A stretch of DNA of 64,000 nt from assembly GCA_017303795.1 (NCBI GenBank), contig JAFLBR010000016.1:1-64000 (forward strand). The letters are read 5' to 3'. Shown piece after piece: positions 54,581-63,543 of the stretch; positions within the stretch are counted from its first letter, which is position 1, and every line of letters starts with the position of its first letter. A program made the position numbers and the translations under genes. A model generated the notes under the pieces. The model was not told the origin of the DNA. It saw nothing but the letters and a program-made list of their open reading frames with translations, and made no database searches. Source of the DNA: Cytophagales bacterium. Its GTDB lineage: Bacteria; Bacteroidota; Bacteroidia; Cytophagales; Cyclobacteriaceae.

Positions 54581-56461
54581 ATGGCTAAAGAAATGGAGTA
54601 CAACGAATCCAGTATTCGTTCGCTTGATTGGCGTGAGCACATCCGGCTGCGTCCGGGTATGTACATTGGTAAGTTGGGCGATGGTTCCGCTAAGGACGAT
54701 GGTATTTATGTGTTGGTGAAAGAGGTAATCGATAACTCTATTGATGAACACATGATGGGTTATGGAAAAGTGATTGAGGTTACCATTACCGAACAGAAAG
54801 TTACTGTGCGCGATTATGGCCGCGGCATTCCGTTAGGCAAAGTGGTGGATGTAGTTTCTAAAATCAACACCGGTGCCAAATACGATTCCGGTGCTTTTCA
54901 AAAGTCGGTAGGGTTAAATGGTGTGGGTACCAAAGCAGTAAATGCACTGTCCAACTATTTTAAGGTACAGGCTTTTCGCGATGGTAAAACCAAAGTGGCT
55001 GAGTTTAAGAAAGGGGTACTGACCACCGATGCGAAAGAAACTAAAACCACCGATAAGAACGGAACCTATGTTGAGTTTGAACCGGATAATACCATGTTCA
55101 AGCATTATCATTTCATTCCGGAGTACCTGGATGATCTGATGTGGAACTACGCTTTCCTCAATGCGGGACTTACCATTAATTACAATGGCAGAAAGTTTTA
55201 TTCCAAAGAAGGCTTGCTCGATTTATTGAAACAGAAGTCAGATGCAGAAGACATCCGCTACCCGATCATTCACTTTAAAGGCGATGATATAGAAGTTGCG
55301 CTTACTCACGGCAGTCAGTATGGTGAAGAATACTACTCGTTTGTAAATGGCCAGAATACCACACAAGGCGGCACACACTTAGCCGCTTTTCGCGAAGGTG
55401 TAGTGCGTGGAGTACGCGATTTTTACAAGAAAGATTTTGATGCAGCCGATATCCGCGCCAGCATTATTGCTTCTATTGCCGTACGAGTGCAAGAGCCCGT
55501 TTTCGAATCGCAGACTAAAACCAAACTGGGTTCGCTTAACATGGCACCCGATGGAGCAACGGTAAAAAATTTCGTGGGCGATTTCGTAGCCAAAGAATTA
55601 GAAATCTACCTGCATAAAAATTCGGCTGTAGCCGAGGCTATGCTGAAACGCATTCTGCAATCGGAACGCGAGCGCAAAGAAATTGCCGGTATTAAAAAAC
55701 TGGCGAACGAAAGAGCCAAGAAAGCAAACCTGCATAATAAAAAACTACGCGACTGCCGGTTTCATTTCGATGATGAGAAAGGAGAGAAGGGTGCTGAGTC
55801 GATGATCTTTATTACCGAGGGTGATTCTGCTTCGGGTTCTATTACCAAATCACGCAATGTAGAAACGCAGGCGGTGTTCAGCTTACGCGGAAAGCCATTG
55901 AACAGTTTTGGCCTCACCAAAAAAGTGGTTTACGAAAACGAAGAGTTTAACTTATTGCAGCACGCGCTCAATATAGAAGATGGCCTGGATGGCTTGCGTT
56001 ATAATAAAGTGATTGTAGCTACCGATGCCGATGTGGATGGTATGCACATTCGGTTATTGTTAATGACATTCTTCCTGCAATTCTTCCCCGACCTGGTAAA
56101 ATCGGGGCATGTGTACATTCTGGAAACACCGTTGTTCCGCGTACGCAATAAAAAAGAAACCATCTATTGTTATAGCGAAGAAGAGAAGCAAGCAGCTGTA
56201 AGTAAGTTGGGTAGCAAACCAGAGATTACGCGCTTCAAAGGACTGGGAGAAATTTCGCCCGATGAATTTGGAACGTTTATAGGAGAGGATATTCGCCTGC
56301 AACCCGTTAACATCGACAAAGAAAAACACCTTCAAAAAACACTTGAGTTCTACATGGGCAAAAACACACCCGATAGACAAGAGTTTATTATTGAAAATCT
56401 GCGCATTGAATTAGATGCCGTGGAGGCAAAGGCTGAGTTGGTGGAGAGTGAGGGGGAATAG
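54581..56461 (+). CDS. parE: DNA topoisomerase IV subunit B
   Basis: The 626-aa ATPase subunit of topoisomerase IV (or a type IIA relative). It carries the GHKL ATPase motifs [23 protein letters not shown] and [14 protein letters not shown], the transducer domain, and the TOPRIM motifs [11 protein letters not shown] and [11 protein letters not shown], then PLFRVRN near the C-terminus. Length and its pairing with the adjacent ParC gene support ParE rather than GyrB. The 200-bp spacer to parC is made of short tandem repeats. Confidence 0.94.
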   Translation: MAKEMEYNESSIRSLDWREHIRLRPGMYIGKLGDGSAKDDGIYVLVKEVIDNSIDEHMMGYGKVIEVTITEQKVTVRDYGRGIPLGKVVDVVSKINTGAKYDSGAFQKSVGLNGVGTKAVNALSNYFKVQAFRDGKTKVAEFKKGVLTTDAKETKTTDKNGTYVEFEPDNTMFKHYHFIPEYLDDLMWNYAFLNAGLTINYNGRKFYSKEGLLDLLKQKSDAEDIRYPIIHFKGDDIEVALTHGSQYGEEYYSFVNGQNTTQGGTHLAAFREGVVRGVRDFYKKDFDAADIRASIIASIAVRVQEPVFESQTKTKLGSLNMAPDGATVKNFVGDFVAKELEIYLHKNSAVAEAMLKRILQSERERKEIAGIKKLANERAKKANLHNKKLRDCRFHFDDEKGEKGAESMIFITEGDSASGSITKSRNVETQAVFSLRGKPLNSFGLTKKVVYENEEFNLLQHALNIEDGLDGLRYNKVIVATDADVDGMHIRLLLMTFFLQFFPDLVKSGHVYILETPLFRVRNKKETIYCYSEEEKQAAVSKLGSKPEITRFKGLGEISPDEFGTFIGEDIRLQPVNIDKEKHLQKTLEFYMGKNTPDRQEFIIENLRIELDAVEAKAELVESEGE

Positions 56462-56478
56462 GCGTTAGTAGTTAGTAT

Positions 56479-56504
56479 TTAGTCCTTAGTCCTTAGTCCT
56501 TAGT
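56479..56504. repeat. Short 7-bp tandem repeat in the parE-parC spacer
   Basis: TTAGTCC occurs three times in a row and once more as TTAGT (56479-56504). The rest of the 56462-56662 spacer contains variants such as AGTTAGTA and GTAATCAGTA and is of low complexity. A phase-variation role is possible but not shown. Confidence 0.75.
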
Positions 56505-56662
56505 ATTGAGGAAGTAGCAATAAGAAGTTAGTAAGTGGTAATCAGTAAGAAGTTAACGGTAATCGGTTGGCAGTAATCAGTAGGCTGTAGTCCGGTATTA
56601 TTTGTTAAGGGCCAAACAAATTGAGTAACCAGAAACAAGCAACCAGCAACAAGAACTAAGCA

Positions 56663-59539
56663 ATGAGTAAGAAAAAAGTAAAGATTGTTAAAGACGAAAA
56701 TGGCGAATCAATCCACGAACTGGAGTCGCTGGATGGTTTGTATCAAAACTGGTTTTTGGATTATGCCTCGTATGTAATTCTGGAGCGGGCCGTGCCGCGC
56801 ATTGAAGATGGCTTAAAACCAGTGCAGCGTAGAATTGCGCATTCATTAAAGGAGATGGACGATGGTCGTTTTAACAAAGTGGCCAACGTAATTGGTAGTA
56901 CCATGCAATATCACCCGCATGGCGATGCTGCCATTGGCGAAGCGATTGTAAACATCGGCCAGAAAGATTTATTGTTAGATACACAAGGTAACTGGGGCGA
57001 TGTGCGCACAGGCGACAGCGCAGCGGCTCCACGTTATATAGAAGCACGCCTTTCCAAATTTGCGCTTGATGTAGTCTATAATGCACAAACTACAGAGTGG
57101 CAATTGAGTTATGATGGCCGCAAGAAAGAACCCGTTACGCTGCCGGTAAAATTTCCGTTGTTGCTGGCGCAAGGGGTAGAAGGTATTGCCGTTGGTCTAT
57201 CAACCAAAATTCTTCCGCACAACTTTGTAGAGTTAATCAAAGCTTCGATTGATGTACTGAAAGGCAAGAACCCTAAAATCTATCCTGACTTTTTAACGGG
57301 TGGTATTGCTGATTTTACAGAGTACGATCAGGGCTTTCGTGGTGGTAAAATTAAAGTACGCGCCAAAATTGAAATCGTAGACAAGAAGACACTGGCCATC
57401 AAAGAAATTCCGTTCAGCACTACTACCAGTTCGCTGATGGATTCGATTGTGAAGGCGAGCGAGAAAGGTAAGATCAAAGTAAAACAGGTTGTTGATAACA
57501 CCGCTAAAGATGTTGAGATTCAGGTGCACCTGCAATCGGGTATTTCGCCTGAAGTTGCGATAGATGCGCTGTATGCCTTTACGGATTGCGAGATTTCTAT
57601 TTCACCTAATGCCTGCGTAATTGTGGAAGACAAGCCACAGTTTATGAAGGTAAACGACATTCTGAAATACAACACCGAACAAACTGTTCAGTTGTTGAAG
57701 CAGGAGTTGGAGATCAGGAAGAATGAACTGATGGAGAAAATTCTCTTTTCTTCATTAGAAAAAATCTTCATCGAAAAACGCATTTACCGAACAATTGAAG
57801 AAATAGAAACATTTGAAGCGGTAATTGAAACAGTTGATAAAGGTCTTAAGCCTTACAAAAAACAATTCTACCGCGAGATTACCCGCGATGATATTTTGCG
57901 TTTGCTCGAAATCCGCATCAAGCGTATTTCCAAATACGATTCGTTTAAGGCCGATGAGTTGCTGAAAGATTTGGAGAATGAGTTGAAGCAAACATTACAT
58001 CACCTTAAACATCTTACCGACTACGCCATTGCCTATTACCAAAACCTGTTGGATAAATATGGTAAAGGCCGCGAACGCAAAACTGAAATCAAGAGTTTCC
58101 AGTCCGTAACGGCTACCGAAGTAATTGCCAACAATCAGAAACTATATGTAAACCGCGAAGATGGTTTTGTAGGGTGGGGCTTGCGCAAAGATGAATTCAT
58201 TGCGGATTGTTCTGAACTGGACGACATCATCGTAATCCGTAAAGACGGCAAAGCGTTGGTAAGCCGCATTGGCGAACGTAAGTTTATGGGTAAAGATATT
58301 CTGCACATTGGCGTGTGGAAGAAAGGCGATGAGCGCATGGTGTACAACCTGATTTATAGCGATGGTAAAAGCGGCACCACATTCGCCAAGCGATTTAACA
58401 TGCCCGCGATTATTCGCGATAAAGAATATAACCTCGATCAAGGCAACCCGAACAGTAAAGTACATTACCTGAGCGCCAACCCGAATGGTGAAGCTGAAGT
58501 AGTGGAAGTGAAACTGAGCCAGAGCAGCACCGCTCGCAAAAAGATTTTCGAGTTCGATTTTTCTGAACTGGAAATTAAAGGTCGTGGGGCGCGTGGTAAC
58601 ACCATTACCAAATACCCCGTGCGCAAAGTTGATTTTAAAGAAGCGAAAGGTTCTACCTTAAGCGGATTGAAACTGTGGTTCGATCAGGCTAGTGGCCGGT
58701 TAAACAAAGACGAGCGCGGCAAGTATGTAAATAAGTTTGATGGCGATGATAAAATTCTGGCAGTTACAACCAGTGGTAATTATAAGATCACCAGCTTTGA
58801 ACTCACCAATCGCTACGAGCCGGAGAAAACAATTCTGGTAGAGAAGTTTAATCCGAATAAAATAATCTCGGCTGTGTATTGGGATGGCGAGAGCAAACAA
58901 CATTTTGTAAAACGCTTTCTGATTGAGACCAACACATTCGATAAAGAGTTCAACTTTATTAGTGAAGGCATTGGTTCGCGGTTAGAGTTTGCAACCACCA
59001 GCGATACGCCTGAAGTTGAAATTGAATTGGTGAAGGGTAAGGGTAAGGATAAAGAAACCGAAGTAGTAAACCTGGAAGACCTGATAGATGTGAAAGGGTG
59101 GAAGTCGGTGGGCAACAGACTTTCGCAATACAAAGTAACGAAGGTACGGCCGCTGGAAGAGCCCGAAGACAGCGGGGCAGAGGAAGATGATGACGAAGCT
59201 GCAAAGGCGACCGGTACCGGAAAGGGTGGCGAGTCGCCAAAAAAAAAATCAGGCAACGATGAAAGCGATGAAGGGGAAACCTTCAACGAAAACTCAGAAG
59301 TCAGCGAGCCCATCGTTGAAGACGATGGTCAAACAGCCCTCTTTGGCGAAAAAAAATCCCCCTACGCAGAAGCTTCGGGGGACAGGGAAAAGCCAAAAGG
59401 TAAAGTCAAGCCCAAAGAAGCAAAGCAAGCCGACCTCTTCGGGGAAGAAAAAAAAGAAGTAAAGAAAGAAACGGATGGGGGTGATGATAAGGAAGGCAAA
59501 ACGTTTACTCCAGGTGATTCGATAGAGTTGGACTTGTGA
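56663..59539 (+). CDS. parC: DNA topoisomerase IV subunit A, with acidic tail
   Basis: The 958-aa subunit has the winged-helix/tower core with GLKPVQRRIAHSLKEM, MQYHPHGDAAIGEAIV and the catalytic Tyr125 (AAAPRYIEARL). Coiled-coil segments (about residues 350-475) and the CTD beta-pinwheel region (about 480-825) follow. The final 130 residues form a charged, disordered tail with many Glu, Asp and Lys. Two pentapeptides in it, QTALF (890-894) and QADLF (922-926), match the sliding-clamp-binding pattern. A palindromic repeat lies between them. The tail is much longer than in E. coli ParC (752 aa). Confidence 0.93.
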   Translation: MSKKKVKIVKDENGESIHELESLDGLYQNWFLDYASYVILERAVPRIEDGLKPVQRRIAHSLKEMDDGRFNKVANVIGSTMQYHPHGDAAIGEAIVNIGQKDLLLDTQGNWGDVRTGDSAAAPRYIEARLSKFALDVVYNAQTTEWQLSYDGRKKEPVTLPVKFPLLLAQGVEGIAVGLSTKILPHNFVELIKASIDVLKGKNPKIYPDFLTGGIADFTEYDQGFRGGKIKVRAKIEIVDKKTLAIKEIPFSTTTSSLMDSIVKASEKGKIKVKQVVDNTAKDVEIQVHLQSGISPEVAIDALYAFTDCEISISPNACVIVEDKPQFMKVNDILKYNTEQTVQLLKQELEIRKNELMEKILFSSLEKIFIEKRIYRTIEEIETFEAVIETVDKGLKPYKKQFYREITRDDILRLLEIRIKRISKYDSFKADELLKDLENELKQTLHHLKHLTDYAIAYYQNLLDKYGKGRERKTEIKSFQSVTATEVIANNQKLYVNREDGFVGWGLRKDEFIADCSELDDIIVIRKDGKALVSRIGERKFMGKDILHIGVWKKGDERMVYNLIYSDGKSGTTFAKRFNMPAIIRDKEYNLDQGNPNSKVHYLSANPNGEAEVVEVKLSQSSTARKKIFEFDFSELEIKGRGARGNTITKYPVRKVDFKEAKGSTLSGLKLWFDQASGRLNKDERGKYVNKFDGDDKILAVTTSGNYKITSFELTNRYEPEKTILVEKFNPNKIISAVYWDGESKQHFVKRFLIETNTFDKEFNFISEGIGSRLEFATTSDTPEVEIELVKGKGKDKETEVVNLEDLIDVKGWKSVGNRLSQYKVTKVRPLEEPEDSGAEEDDDEAAKATGTGKGGESPKKKSGNDESDEGETFNENSEVSEPIVEDDGQTALFGEKKSPYAEASGDREKPKGKVKPKEAKQADLFGEEKKEVKKETDGGDDKEGKTFTPGDSIELDL
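59357..59391. repeat. REP-like palindrome in the parC tail
   Basis: TCCCCC (59357-59362) pairs with GGGGGA (59377-59382) around CTACGCAGAAGCTTCG, which contains the GAAGCTTC palindrome. It encodes PYAEASGDR in the ParC tail, keeping the frame. The sequence resembles the interspersed TACGC-AAGCTTCG repeat type of Bacteroidota. Confidence 0.65.
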
Positions 59540-59582
59540 TTACAGAAGTTGTAATGATTTTGGCTTGATATTCGTAAGTGAA

Positions 59583-59966
59583 ATGAATAAGCGAAATCCT
59601 TATTCTCGACTCCATTTAGTAACTATCTCATTAGGGTGGTCAATAATGATTTTTAGCTTGTCTGAACTTGGAATACTATTATTAAAGTCCTGGGTATTTC
59701 TGCTAATTACTTTTTTTTCGACAGGCTTGTTTGTACTATACTCAAAATTTGGATTATATAGGGTAAAACATCACTGGACCTATAAAAAATTTGTTATTGT
59801 GACAGCTTCATTTCTTGTAGTGATAGCGATTTTATTTAATAAAATCATATTAATTACGTCCAGCTATTTCTATGAGATAGCATACACTTGTGAAGTTGTA
59901 ATATTCCTTTTGTTCAGCATTTCAATTGCTTACCTAAAAAAGGAAAAAAAAGATGGCGCTTTATAA
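59583..59966 (+). CDS. Four-helix membrane protein, first gene of AT-rich cassette
   Basis: A 127-aa protein with four hydrophobic segments (about 10-30, 36-55, 70-88 and 97-118). It starts at the ATG at 59583, since the longer reading begins at a TTG and lacks support. The sequence is AT-rich with many Lys, Ile and Phe codons. It overlaps the next gene by 14 bp. No family is recognised; the position next to a metallopeptidase suggests a membrane partner. Confidence 0.7.
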   Translation: MNKRNPYSRLHLVTISLGWSIMIFSLSELGILLLKSWVFLLITFFSTGLFVLYSKFGLYRVKHHWTYKKFVIVTASFLVVIAILFNKIILITSSYFYEIAYTCEVVIFLLFSISIAYLKKEKKDGAL

Positions 59967-60654
59967 AATACTATTAACAATCATTGCATCAACCACAATA
60001 CTTACAATTGGGTATGATATATATGAATGGAGAAAAGCACCACCTTATGATGAAGGTGTAGCCATTGATGAGTGGATCCCATCTCCTGCAGTAACCATAT
60101 GGCTTATAACAGTCGGAGTTTGTCTGTTTTTATTGGCCACTTGTTATCATGTAAATATTTTTGATTACTCTTCTCCAATAGAACACAAGAATGTTTCTTT
60201 TGTAACATTGAAGGATTTTAAAGGTGTAAAATTGCCTAACAGAACTTTAGAAGGAAGCAAGGAGTTTGCTTATATAGTGACAACATTGTTTATTAATAGG
60301 AAACCCGATGAAATTGTAGTAAAGTCTCATTTTCATCCTTCAAGATCATATGTCTTTAATAGATTGACAGCAGATCGCCTTTTACTAGATCACGAGCTAT
60401 ACCATTTTCATATAACTGAATTTTGTGCCCGAAAAATGAGAAAGGATTTAAGAGAATTAACATCCGTACCATCTGATGCAGAAGTCAGTTTTGTTTTGGA
60501 TAAAACGCAGAGAGAGATATCTAGCTTACAATCACAGTATGATTACGATACGCATCACGGTTATATTTTAAAACAGCAAAAATTTTGGAAGAATAAGGTT
60601 GATAGTTTATTATTTTTGTACAAGGAATATGAAGACACATCCATAAGATTTTGA
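59953..60654 (+). CDS. DUF922-like membrane-anchored zinc metallopeptidase
   Basis: A 233-aa protein with two transmembrane segments near the N-terminus (about 5-20 and 46-66). A zinc motif HELYH is at residues 147-151 (LLLDHELYHFHITEFCARKM), and further on SQYDYDTHHG (194-203) is followed by KQQKFW. Both blocks match the DUF922 pattern (HEQGHFD-xx-E-x-x-A-R and YD-x-x-T-x-HG-x-x-x-x-Q-x-x-W), which is a predicted Zn-dependent protease family. Here the first motif has Leu-Tyr instead of Gln-Gly. It sits between a membrane protein and a lipoprotein, in an AT-rich three-gene set. Confidence 0.75.
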   Translation: MALYKILLTIIASTTILTIGYDIYEWRKAPPYDEGVAIDEWIPSPAVTIWLITVGVCLFLLATCYHVNIFDYSSPIEHKNVSFVTLKDFKGVKLPNRTLEGSKEFAYIVTTLFINRKPDEIVVKSHFHPSRSYVFNRLTADRLLLDHELYHFHITEFCARKMRKDLRELTSVPSDAEVSFVLDKTQREISSLQSQYDYDTHHGYILKQQKFWKNKVDSLLFLYKEYEDTSIRF

Positions 60655-60658
60655 ATAT

Positions 60659-61399
60659 ATGAAAGCAAATTCAATATTATTATTTATTTTTTTAGTGTTG
60701 GTCTGTGCGAGTTGTTCAAAAGAGAGTCGATTCCCAACTGATAAGAGGTATTGGGATTCAAAGGACTATGGTGATGTTATTCTTAAGATAGGTTATGGAA
60801 CTCCTGATGGCGAAGAATTTCCAAGATTCTCTAATCCTGAAACTGGTATTGTTATCAGAAAGCTTTTGGATGCTGAGAATTATAGAGTTATTATTGAAGA
60901 CCCAGAGTTGGGATTAAATTACCGAAACGAGGAGGCTGAAAAATTCTTCAATCACTATCGTGATTTAGCCAAAACATATTCAATAATGGATGTTCAAGAT
61001 AAATTTGTTTATGCCGAAGAATTAGCGGAGATACTTAAATTCGGTCTGCATTTGCAAATAGTATACTTCAAGTTAGGTAATGAAAGAATTGTAGCTCAAT
61101 CTGATTCTCCAGATTCTAAAAGAATTCAAGACATAGTTAGGTCTAATGAAACTACAGCAGTTAAAAACTTTAACGTTTTCCTAGATCAAGTGAATAATGA
61201 AAAGTCTTATGGTGAATATGCTTCTCTTCTTGCAGACGGAATAAATGAAGTTTTTCCTAAGTTGATTAGCAACTTTCCAAAAGCTAATTATTCCTCAATG
61301 AAGTCTAAGGCTGAGCTTATGTTAAATAAATCACAAAATGAAAAAGTTAAGACTGCCCTTACCTCACTTATTGAACGATTAAAGGGATTATCAGATTAG
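60659..61399 (+). CDS. Lipoprotein, third gene of AT-rich cassette
   Basis: A 246-aa lipoprotein (lipobox VCASC). The mature part is helical and charged, with DVILKIGYGTPDGEEFPRF near the start. No domain is recognised. It follows the DUF922-like gene by 4 bp. It may be a substrate, chaperone or immunity-type partner of the metallopeptidase, but there is no direct evidence. Confidence 0.72.
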   Translation: MKANSILLFIFLVLVCASCSKESRFPTDKRYWDSKDYGDVILKIGYGTPDGEEFPRFSNPETGIVIRKLLDAENYRVIIEDPELGLNYRNEEAEKFFNHYRDLAKTYSIMDVQDKFVYAEELAEILKFGLHLQIVYFKLGNERIVAQSDSPDSKRIQDIVRSNETTAVKNFNVFLDQVNNEKSYGEYASLLADGINEVFPKLISNFPKANYSSMKSKAELMLNKSQNEKVKTALTSLIERLKGLSD

Positions 61400-61572
61400 G
61401 TATCGAAGTGAGTAGCATTTTCTAAGCCCTTGTTGGAGTTCTTATCCACCAAAACTCTTTATTTCTGATTGACCTATGCACTTCTTTCAGTTCTCCTCAA
61501 GCAATTTTGGTAAGTTTGCTAGTGAGATTCATATCTGATTAAGTTGGAAGGATACGATTTTTTTAAGTCACA

Positions 61573-62718
61573 TTAACCCACCTCAATATCCAGCAGCTTC
61601 ACAACTTGTTTTTCGTTTACCGAGGCAGGCATTAACCGCAACGCACAGTTACGCAGTTTGGCAAGCAACTGGTTTTCCCATTGCGCCACCTTACCCAGCT
61701 GGTAGCTGGTATTCACAATGTAATGTGTACGCGGCAGCCGTTGCGTTTCAAATAGATTAAATGCAGTTTCGGTTTGTGTGTGTTGATGCAATAGGCGGGC
61801 AATCAACCATGCATCTTCAATACCCATGCACGCGCCTTGCCCCATGTTGGGTGTAGTAGCGTGTGCGGCATCGCCTAACAACACCGCCTTGCCAAACGCA
61901 TACTTCGAAATGGGTTTTAAATCTATGATATCACTCCAGATAAGTTCGGAGGCTGGCGTTTGCGAAATGATTTCGGGAATAGGGTGGAAGTACTTACTGA
62001 AGTTATCGGCTAATTGTTTTATGGTCATGCGTTGCATAGCCTCGCTTTTGGCGGGTGCATTCTTACAGGCAAACCAATAAATTTTATTTCCGCCTACCGG
62101 CACGTAGCCAAACCGTCCCGCTGGGCCCCAGGTTTCGTACGCTGCGTTTTCAATGCCCCACGTGTTGGTAACAATGCCGCGCCAGCAAGTATAGCCCGAA
62201 TACCGAATCTGCGCCAGCGGTAAAAGTTTTTTACGGATTACAGAATGAATACCATCGGCTACCAACGCACATGCTGCTGAAACCCGGTTGCCATTTTGCA
62301 AAACAATTTCTACATGAGTTGGATATTCTTGGATGTCGATTGCTTTGTGTTGGGTAAGAATTTTTTCGGGTGGCAGGGCCTGCACTAAAATCTGGTGCAA
62401 GGCTCCGCGGTGTATAGCTACGTTGTCTAACCCATGTTCGCGACTAAGTTTACCGGCATCCATCACCGAAATGGTTTTGCCATTTTCATCTTGTATAACC
62501 ATAGCCGAAATAGGGTGACCTTCGGCTTTGATTGTTTCTGCCAAACCAAGTTGGTGCATTACGCGCATGGCATTACCGGCCAGACTAATTCCGGCACCCA
62601 CACCTTTAATTTCGGGTACAGCTTCCAACACCCGGAAATCAATTTTGAAATGTTGTAAGGCAACTGCTGTGGTTAATCCGGCAATACCACCACCAATTAT
62701 TAAGACGGGGAGAGTCAT
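61573..62718 (-). CDS. FAD-dependent monooxygenase (PHBH/UbiH-type)
   Basis: A 381-aa aromatic-hydroxylase-like flavoprotein. PVLIIGGGIAGLTTAVALQH is the N-terminal FAD-binding motif, then RGALHQILVQAL, LVADGIHSVIRKKLLP (the DG motif) and LLGDAAHATTPNMGQGACMG (the GD motif). It is soluble, and probably hydroxylates an aromatic or a related small molecule. The gene is 162 bp away from the Crp-family regulator, on the same strand, and may be controlled by it. Confidence 0.92.
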   Translation of the reverse strand: MTLPVLIIGGGIAGLTTAVALQHFKIDFRVLEAVPEIKGVGAGISLAGNAMRVMHQLGLAETIKAEGHPISAMVIQDENGKTISVMDAGKLSREHGLDNVAIHRGALHQILVQALPPEKILTQHKAIDIQEYPTHVEIVLQNGNRVSAACALVADGIHSVIRKKLLPLAQIRYSGYTCWRGIVTNTWGIENAAYETWGPAGRFGYVPVGGNKIYWFACKNAPAKSEAMQRMTIKQLADNFSKYFHPIPEIISQTPASELIWSDIIDLKPISKYAFGKAVLLGDAAHATTPNMGQGACMGIEDAWLIARLLHQHTQTETAFNLFETQRLPRTHYIVNTSYQLGKVAQWENQLLAKLRNCALRLMPASVNEKQVVKLLDIEVG

Positions 62719-62880
62719 GGGTTTATTTTTTGGTTATCGAAACGGAAATTCTCACCGGTTGGACTTAACATATGTTAAATTGGAAAGCAAGTTACGCAGC
62801 AAATGCGTTCAGCATAAAGAAGACTTTTAATTTAATGGAATAGCCAGTGGCCTCCATTCAATCAGTAATCTCTTTAAGAA

Positions 62881-63447
62881 TTATTGTTTACCCGCGCGGA
62901 TGCGGCTAATGCTTACCTGCGTAGTGCCAAGATAACTCGCAATGTGTTTTAGCGGTGCACGGTTAGTAATACCCGGATATAACTTTTCCAGTTCGTGATA
63001 GCGTTCTTTTGCAGAAAGAAACCGAATACTTTCAATGCGTTGCTGACCTTGCAGCATACCCAACACGGCTTGCTTGCGGGCAATATACTCCAATGCATGA
63101 TGTTGTGTACACAACTGTTCAAAAGCCGGATATGAAAAGTAGTAAATATCTGAATCTTCCAACGTTTCAATGGCCTTGTGCGAAGGCTGTCCGTTGAACA
63201 GGGACGGGACAGCACCAATAAATTGCTGGTCGATAGCAAAGTAATCGGTAATGTCTTTACCGTTACGTTTGTAGAACACGCGGGCAAGCCCGCGATTAAG
63301 AAAATAGAAATACTCAGCCTTTTGGCCGATGCGCAGTAGCAGTTGGCCTTTGGCTATAGGTTTATGCTTGATTAAATCATCCAATGCAATGATAATCTTA
63401 TCTGATAGGGGTTGTAAGTATTGCAATTGCTGGATAATGGGATTCAT
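62881..63447 (-). CDS. Crp/Fnr-family transcriptional regulator
   Basis: A 188-aa protein with a cyclic-nucleotide-binding-like domain (about residues 1-120, PIAKGQLLLRIGQKAEYFYF) and a C-terminal winged helix with RAPLKHIASYLGTTQVSISR. There are no N-terminal cysteines for an Fnr iron-sulfur cluster. The effector is not known; Bacteroidota have many such regulators with unknown ligands. It lies upstream of the FAD monooxygenase gene. Confidence 0.9.
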   Translation of the reverse strand: MNPIIQQLQYLQPLSDKIIIALDDLIKHKPIAKGQLLLRIGQKAEYFYFLNRGLARVFYKRNGKDITDYFAIDQQFIGAVPSLFNGQPSHKAIETLEDSDIYYFSYPAFEQLCTQHHALEYIARKQAVLGMLQGQQRIESIRFLSAKERYHELEKLYPGITNRAPLKHIASYLGTTQVSISRIRAGKQ

Positions 63448-63543
63448 TTTTTTGAATTCTCTTTTTTCGCGATTTCATTTTGCAATTAAGCTTAATAAAG
63501 ATACTTGATTGATTTTTTTAAATCTTGTGTTTGTCCAGAACGT

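Noticed and set aside
56479-56504. A CRISPR-like repeat array in the parE-parC spacer
   Set aside because: The unit is only 7 bp, the copies are directly adjacent and there are no unique spacers.
56905-56935. A quinolone-resistance change in ParC (Ala in HPHGDAAIGE where GyrA and ParC of E. coli have Ser)
   Set aside because: The lineage-specific residue at this position in Bacteroidota ParC was not verified, so resistance cannot be inferred.
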